A stretch of DNA of 36,500 nucleotides from CAYOUV01 sp964407265 (lineage in GTDB: Bacteria; Chloroflexota; Anaerolineae; Anaerolineales; Villigracilaceae): the NCBI GenBank assembly GCA_964407265.1, contig CAYOUV010000030.1, positions 1 to 36,500 of the forward strand, given 5' to 3'. The notes beneath the pieces are model-generated. The model searched no databases. It saw only the letters and a program-made list of their open reading frames with translations, and was not told where the DNA came from. The position numbers and the translations under genes were made by a program. Positions 32,988 to 36,500 of this stretch are shown here, piece by piece. The number at the start of each line of letters is the position of its first letter. Within the stretch, counting starts at the first letter, position 1.

Positions 32988-33998
32988 ATGCTCGAAGTCA
33001 TTGATATTTATAAATCATATGCAGGCGCGCTCTTGTTGAAGGGCATCTCTTTTCGCGTTGATGCTGGTGAGACCATCTGTCTTCTGGGCTCCTCAGGCAG
33101 CGGCAAGTCCACCTTGTTGCGCATCATCGCCGGCCTTGAACAGGCTGAATCTGGCTCGGTGTGTTGGGATGGGCAGGATATTAGCGCGACACCGGCCCAC
33201 TTGCGAAATTTCGGGCTGGTCTTTCAGGATTACGCCCTCTTTCCACATTTGAATGTTACCGAGAACGTGGCTTACGGCCTAAAGATGCGGGGGGTTTCGC
33301 CAGACGAGATCGCTGCCCGCACAATTGAAGCCCTGGAAGTGGTCAATCTGCATGGATTCGAGCGTCGTCGCGTGACAGATCTTTCGGGAGGGGAACAACA
33401 ACGCGTGGCTTTGGCAAGGGCGCTGGCACCGCGTCCACGTCTGCTGATGTTCGATGAGCCGCTTGGCGCACTCGACCGCAGCCTGCGCGAACAGTTGCTC
33501 GACGAACTGCGCAGCATCCTGCACAACACGGGTATCCCAGCGATCTACGTCACCCATGACCAGGAAGAGGCTTTCGCTCTGGCGGATCGGATCTTGCTGC
33601 TGCACGAAGGCTTAATCGTGCGCAATGCTACACCAGCCGAGGTTTATGCCCGTCCCGGGTCAGCCTGGGCGGCAGAGTTCATGGGTCTGGGCAATGTTCT
33701 GGCGGGCCGCGTCCTGGGACAGGGGCGTGTGGAGACATCTGTTGGGGTGTTGCATTCGGATTGTGCGCATAGATATGGCCGGGATGAGTCCGTATCGCTG
33801 CTGATCCGCCCGGAAGCCGTTTTCGCCGGGGATGGAGACAACCGGCTGAGCGGTCGTGTGGCTGATGTCATCTTTGTCCAGCAGAAGTTCAAGGTCACTC
33901 TGGAAAACGACCTGTATTTTTACCTGAGTGAGGCACCCGAGGTCGGTCAGGAGCTTGTGATACAGATACCCTTTGCAGCAGTGGAGTGCCTGGCATGA
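32988..33998 (+). CDS. thiQ: Thiamine ABC transporter ATP-binding protein (ThiQ/PotA type)
   Basis: This 336-residue ATPase energises the importer. Walker A is GSSGSGKST (34-42), the Q-loop lies in VFQDYALFPHLNV, and the ABC signature LSGGEQQR begins at L132. Walker B is LLMFDEP with D156 and E157, and the switch His is H190 (VTHDQEEAF). The C-terminal 100 residues form a TOBE-type regulatory domain like that of PotA/FbpC, so the protein is longer than enterobacterial ThiQ (about 230). ATG 32988 has AAGG five bases upstream; GTG 32982 is an in-frame alternative. Its stop overlaps the DUF402 start (ATGA). Confidence 0.93.
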   Translation: MLEVIDIYKSYAGALLLKGISFRVDAGETICLLGSSGSGKSTLLRIIAGLEQAESGSVCWDGQDISATPAHLRNFGLVFQDYALFPHLNVTENVAYGLKMRGVSPDEIAARTIEALEVVNLHGFERRRVTDLSGGEQQRVALARALAPRPRLLMFDEPLGALDRSLREQLLDELRSILHNTGIPAIYVTHDQEEAFALADRILLLHEGLIVRNATPAEVYARPGSAWAAEFMGLGNVLAGRVLGQGRVETSVGVLHSDCAHRYGRDESVSLLIRPEAVFAGDGDNRLSGRVADVIFVQQKFKVTLENDLYFYLSEAPEVGQELVIQIPFAAVECLA

Positions 33999-34462
33999 GC
34001 GGAGAGTCGATCACGGTCATCAAGCGCAATCAGGCCGGCGAAGAAATCTGGCGTTATGCAGGTGTGATCCTGCGCCGGGAACCGAATGCGATTGTGTTGG
34101 AGGCCTTTTTCAATCGCGATGATACGCCATTCCTGGACCTGGTGCTCAAACGCAATGACCGTTTTGTGGAAAAGTATTTTACGGACCGCTGGTATAACAT
34201 ATTTCGTATTCACGACTGTGATGATGATCGGGTCAAAGGCTGGTACTGCAACATTGGCCGGCCGGCTGTAATGGAAGCAGATGACCGCCTTTCCTACATC
34301 GACCTGGCATTGGATTTGTGGGTGTCGCCGGATGGGGAACAGAAGGTGCTGGACCAGGATGACTTCGAGCAATTGCCGCTGGATCAGGAATCACGCATAC
34401 AGGCCAGAGCGGCGCTGGCCGAATTGCAGGGTATGTTCAAAATGGGAAGGCCTCCGGTTTAG
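33995..34462 (+). CDS. DUF402 family protein, possible nucleotide phosphatase
   Basis: This 155-residue soluble protein has the DUF402 (FomD/Ntdp-like) pattern. The N-terminal half has WRYAGVILRREPNAIVLEAF. A core follows, WYCNIGRPAVME, then YIDLALDLWVSPDGEQKV and LDQDDFEQL, whose acidic residues bind divalent metal in characterised members. Characterised DUF402 proteins hydrolyse nucleoside di- or triphosphates or, in FomD, a CMP conjugate. ATG 33995 overlaps the thiQ stop, giving translational coupling inside the TPP-controlled operon. A substrate related to thiamine phosphates is therefore worth considering, but this is inference from position only. The stop codon lies in the loop of the terminator-like hairpin. 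Confidence 0.85.
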   Translation: MSGESITVIKRNQAGEEIWRYAGVILRREPNAIVLEAFFNRDDTPFLDLVLKRNDRFVEKYFTDRWYNIFRIHDCDDDRVKGWYCNIGRPAVMEADDRLSYIDLALDLWVSPDGEQKVLDQDDFEQLPLDQESRIQARAALAELQGMFKMGRPPV

Positions 34463-34472
34463 CCGGAGGCCT
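34448..34472. terminator. Hairpin at the convergent end of the thiamine and membrane-protein operons
   Basis: AGGCCTCCGG (34448-34457) pairs perfectly with CCGGAGGCCT (34463-34472) around loop TTTAG, which contains the DUF402 stop codon. T-runs on either side are weak (CTTGT on the + strand, CATTTT on the minus strand), so termination is probable but may be partial. It lies eight bases from the end of the opposing gene. Confidence 0.65.
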
Positions 34473-34480
34473 CTTGTCGG

Positions 34481-34654
34481 CTAATACAAGCCAAGGGCGT
34501 GCATAACCTGGTCGCCATAGTTCCAGGCAGCGAAGCTAAAAATAGCCAGGCAGCAGCATAATACGACCAGCACGATGATGACGATCAGGACTGTATTATT
34601 CTTTTTGGGTTTTTCAGGCGGCATTCCCATTGGGGTTTCCATATTATTATTCAT
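34481..34654 (-). CDS. 57-residue single-pass membrane protein
   Basis: A small reading frame of 57 codons plus stop starts at ATG 34654. The product has a polar Met/Pro/Asn/Lys-rich N-terminus (METPMGMPPEKPKKNN), one strongly hydrophobic helix (TVLIVIIVLVVLCCCLAIFS) with three adjacent cysteines, and a short tail ending ALGLY. A near-perfect Shine-Dalgarno sequence, AAGGAGGAG, covers 34658-34666, which strongly supports that it is translated. It is the last gene of the minus-strand operon, 24 bases after the DUF4190-like gene. The layout (Pro-rich start, basic patch, helix) resembles the first part of DUF4190-type proteins. The function is unknown. Confidence 0.75.
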   Translation of the reverse strand: MNNNMETPMGMPPEKPKKNNTVLIVIIVLVVLCCCLAIFSFAAWNYGDQVMHALGLY

Positions 34655-34678
34655 TTTCTCCTCCTTCGAAGATAGATT

Positions 34679-35002
34679 TTAATAGCTGCTTTGTAGGAAG
34701 GGCATACTTAAGCCGAATCCTAACAATGGCAGTAGCACGAAAAACAGGCAAACGCACAAGAAAACGGCGAGATTGACATAACCCAGGATCAGTCCCGCTG
34801 TGGCCATGCCGTCGCCACCCAGCGTGCCATTGCTTTTGCGGATCTCGTTTTTGGCCATGTGCCCGGTGATGATCGCGACAATCGAGCCAAGGGTGGGCAG
34901 TATCGTCCAGCCCAGGATGCCCATCACCAGACTGACAATTGCCATGCTGCTGTTGGGGACCACCGGCTGCGGTGGGTAAGGTTGGTTGGGATAATTGGCC
35001 AT
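34679..35002 (-). CDS. DUF4190-type small membrane protein
   Basis: This 107-residue protein has a Pro/Tyr/Gln-rich N-terminus (MANYPNQPYPPQPVVPN) and then two hydrophobic regions, SMAIVSLVMGILGWTILPTL and a C-terminal LAVFLCVCLFFVLLPLLGFG. A GHMAKNEIRKS loop and a GDGMATAGLILGYV stretch lie between them. This G-H-x-A-x-x-E-I-R pattern is characteristic of DUF4190. The function is unknown; such proteins are common in Chloroflexota and Actinobacteria. ATG 35002 has AGGAGA just upstream. It lies 19 bases after the DUF4126 gene. Confidence 0.85.
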   Translation of the reverse strand: MANYPNQPYPPQPVVPNSSMAIVSLVMGILGWTILPTLGSIVAIITGHMAKNEIRKSNGTLGGDGMATAGLILGYVNLAVFLCVCLFFVLLPLLGFGLSMPFLQSSY

Positions 35003-35021
35003 TGCATTCTCCTTGAGGGAA

Positions 35022-35591
35022 TTATTCTTCTTGTTTTGTCATTGCCCTACGCCACAGCCACCAGATGATGAAGGCGGCGGCGACCACCAGCAGCGTGCCA
35101 ACCAGCACCGGGATGATGATCGACAAGATCGAAAGCCCGGTCGAAATGATATCCTCGGTGATGCTGACCGGGATGTTCCCAACTCCGCCGGTCGTGGCTG
35201 TGACGGCCGGGCGCACTGCTCCGGCTTTGACTGCGTGTACGCCTCCGGCGATCAATAAACCCGCGGCCAGCGAGAGCACTGGATGCATATTGGTGATCAC
35301 TTTGGCGCTGGCGGCAAAAGCAATCGCCCCGGCGACGGGACGGACCAGGGTCTGGATCAGGTCGTTGATGTGATTGACCGCCGGAATTTTATCAGCCAGC
35401 ATCTCGATGATCACCAGGATACCGAGCAGGATCAAAATCCAGGGGTTGGCCAGCGTATCCCAGGGTGCGTTGAGCTTGATTAAATCGGTGTAATGGGCGA
35501 TTACTCCGACCACCAGCAGCGGGATGTAAGCGTTCAACCCGGCGCTGGCCGAGAGGCCGAAGGCGGTAAAAACGCCAAGCAATAAATCCAT
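35022..35591 (-). CDS. DUF4126 family membrane protein
   Basis: This is a 189-residue, very hydrophobic protein with about five membrane segments. The start, GVFTAFGLSASAGLNAYIPL, is the hallmark of DUF4126. EMLADKIPAVNHINDLIQT and a Gly/Ala-rich LAAGLLIAGGVHAVKAG follow. A C-terminal helix precedes a WRRAMTKQEE tail. The function is not known. ATG 35591 has AAGGAG at a short distance upstream. It follows the DUF2085 gene by 12 bases in the same operon. Confidence 0.88.
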   Translation of the reverse strand: MDLLLGVFTAFGLSASAGLNAYIPLLVVGVIAHYTDLIKLNAPWDTLANPWILILLGILVIIEMLADKIPAVNHINDLIQTLVRPVAGAIAFAASAKVITNMHPVLSLAAGLLIAGGVHAVKAGAVRPAVTATTGGVGNIPVSITEDIISTGLSILSIIIPVLVGTLLVVAAAFIIWWLWRRAMTKQEE

Positions 35592-35603
35592 GCGAATTTC
35601 TCC

Positions 35604-36443
35604 TTATCCGAGCGGGAAGCCGCCCCAGGTACCGGTCAGTTGGAAACGCAACAGGTCAATCGCGGTGATCATGATCATGGCCAGCGTGAATCCAGCCACC
35701 AGCGGGAGCCACATCTGGCGCAGGCTGGTAAAGAGGTTGTCCTGGCGCATGATCATGACCCAAACCATCGAAAAGATCATCACCAAGAGCGCCAGTACAC
35801 CGCCCGTGCTGATAAAGACAATCGGATACAGGACAATGGGCGACTCGCTCAAGATGCCCAGATCGATCAGCAGTATCAATCCAAGCAGCAGCCCGAATTT
35901 GCGCCAGTTATCCATCGCCGGACGCTGGTCGTAATCCTTCCAGACCGTCTGGCTGAAGGCCGGGTACAGGCCGATTGCCATCGTCAGTCCCATCCCGCTG
36001 CCGGTCAGCAGGCGCAGCGTATTGTTGGGAATGTACAGGTTCGGGATCTGCGGGAATGCGCCAGGATTAAGTTGTTTGATGAGATACAGGTAGGAATTCG
36101 ATCCATCCAGGCCAAAGGCGGCGAAAAAAGCGATAAGCGGGATGCCAATCTTCCAGGAGGGCATGCCGCCTCGCTTCCGGCTGACAATTGCCTGGAAGAC
36201 CAGACCAACGGCTGCGGCTGTGAAGGTCCCGCTGCAGCGCGCGCATAGCGGCAGTTGACGATCTCCAATATGAAAGGAACGTTGGTCGATGCGATGGCAG
36301 ACTGCATAGCCAATCGAGTCAGCTTTGCCCAGCAAGCCGGGGGGACTGATGTACAGCCAGCCAGCGAAGACCAGCAGCGCTGCAATCGGAACCAGCCAGC
36401 GGGTGAGTTTGTATAAGAGAGTTGGCGATGAAGGTGTCTGCAT
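35604..36443 (-). CDS. DUF2085 family membrane protein
   Basis: This 279-residue protein has about six membrane helices. The DUF2085 signature is present: CHRIDQRSFHIGDRQLPLCARCSG, split here as CHR, RSF, PLCARCSG, with cysteines that could bind a metal. The protein is longer than many DUF2085 members (about 120-200 residues) because of the C-terminal helices (LLLGLILLIDLGIL, GGVLALLVMIFSMVWVMIM). The function is unknown. ATG 36443 lies only ten bases after a perfect TATAAT and has no Shine-Dalgarno sequence, so a leaderless or nearly leaderless mRNA is likely. It is the first gene of the four-gene minus-strand operon. Confidence 0.87.
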   Translation of the reverse strand: MQTPSSPTLLYKLTRWLVPIAALLVFAGWLYISPPGLLGKADSIGYAVCHRIDQRSFHIGDRQLPLCARCSGTFTAAAVGLVFQAIVSRKRGGMPSWKIGIPLIAFFAAFGLDGSNSYLYLIKQLNPGAFPQIPNLYIPNNTLRLLTGSGMGLTMAIGLYPAFSQTVWKDYDQRPAMDNWRKFGLLLGLILLIDLGILSESPIVLYPIVFISTGGVLALLVMIFSMVWVMIMRQDNLFTSLRQMWLPLVAGFTLAMIMITAIDLLRFQLTGTWGGFPLG

Positions 36444-36453
36444 AATTCAATTC

Positions 36454-36482
36454 ATTATATGGGTATTGTGACGGAAAGGCAA
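36454..36482 (-). promoter_or_regulatory. Promoter of the minus-strand membrane-protein operon
   Basis: Read on the minus strand, TTGCCT (36477-36482) and a perfect TATAAT (36454-36459) are 17 bases apart. Transcription would begin about 36447-36443, at or within a few bases of the DUF2085 start codon. Confidence 0.7.
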
Positions 36483-36500
36483 GAATACCACCTCTTTTAC

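Overview
The window reads as chromosomal DNA of a Chloroflexota bacterium, most likely class Anaerolineae. This is inference from gene content: a nusA-rnpM-infB-rbfA-nrnA-truB-ribF order without ylxQ, a two-domain ThyX, lipoproteins with Thr/Pro-rich linkers, and a very large multi-GAF histidine kinase. No taxonomic marker is present. I see no tRNA, rRNA, CRISPR array, insertion sequence or phage gene. The longest stretches without a gene are about 180 to 215 bases (1-178, 14337-14536, 29298-29513). All three carry regulatory signals.

Region 1 (56-7830, + strand) is a housekeeping operon for transcription, translation and RNA metabolism: nusA, rnpM (ylxR), infB, rbfA, nrnA, truB and ribF. A good promoter precedes nusA and a clear intrinsic terminator follows ribF. 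Region 2 (7877-14373) holds a tandem-domain flavin-dependent thymidylate synthase, a small membrane protein, a LysM lipoprotein whose mRNA is probably leaderless, and a two-gene minus-strand operon. That operon encodes a membrane-anchored HExxH peptidase and a peptide-binding lipoprotein with an extra N-terminal domain.

Region 3 (14459-29297, + strand) is the most unusual part. Ten genes lie in one direction behind a near-consensus promoter, with gaps of 25 bases or less or with overlaps. In order they are a DUF4388 protein, a conservon-type small GTPase, an alpha/beta hydrolase, a V4R-type ligand-binding protein, a left-handed beta-helix protein, a homologue of cyanobacterial acyl-ACP reductase, a response regulator with a degenerate GGDEF domain, a histidine kinase of about 2480 residues with eleven GAF domains, a single-domain response regulator, and a second alpha/beta hydrolase whose nucleophile serine is glycine. 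The set mixes lipid-type enzymes and ligand binders with two-component and GTPase signalling. My inference is that it forms one undescribed sensing or signalling system, possibly built around a fatty-acyl-derived molecule.

Region 4 (29336-34472, + strand) is a thiamine operon: promoter, TPP riboswitch, terminator, thiamine pyrophosphokinase, then a thiamine ABC importer (thiB, thiP, thiQ) and a DUF402 phosphatase-like gene. Region 5 (34481-36482, - strand) is an operon of four small membrane proteins (DUF2085, DUF4126, DUF4190-like and a 57-residue protein). It converges on the thiamine operon at a shared hairpin.

All calls rest on reading motifs and translations by eye. No database search was run.
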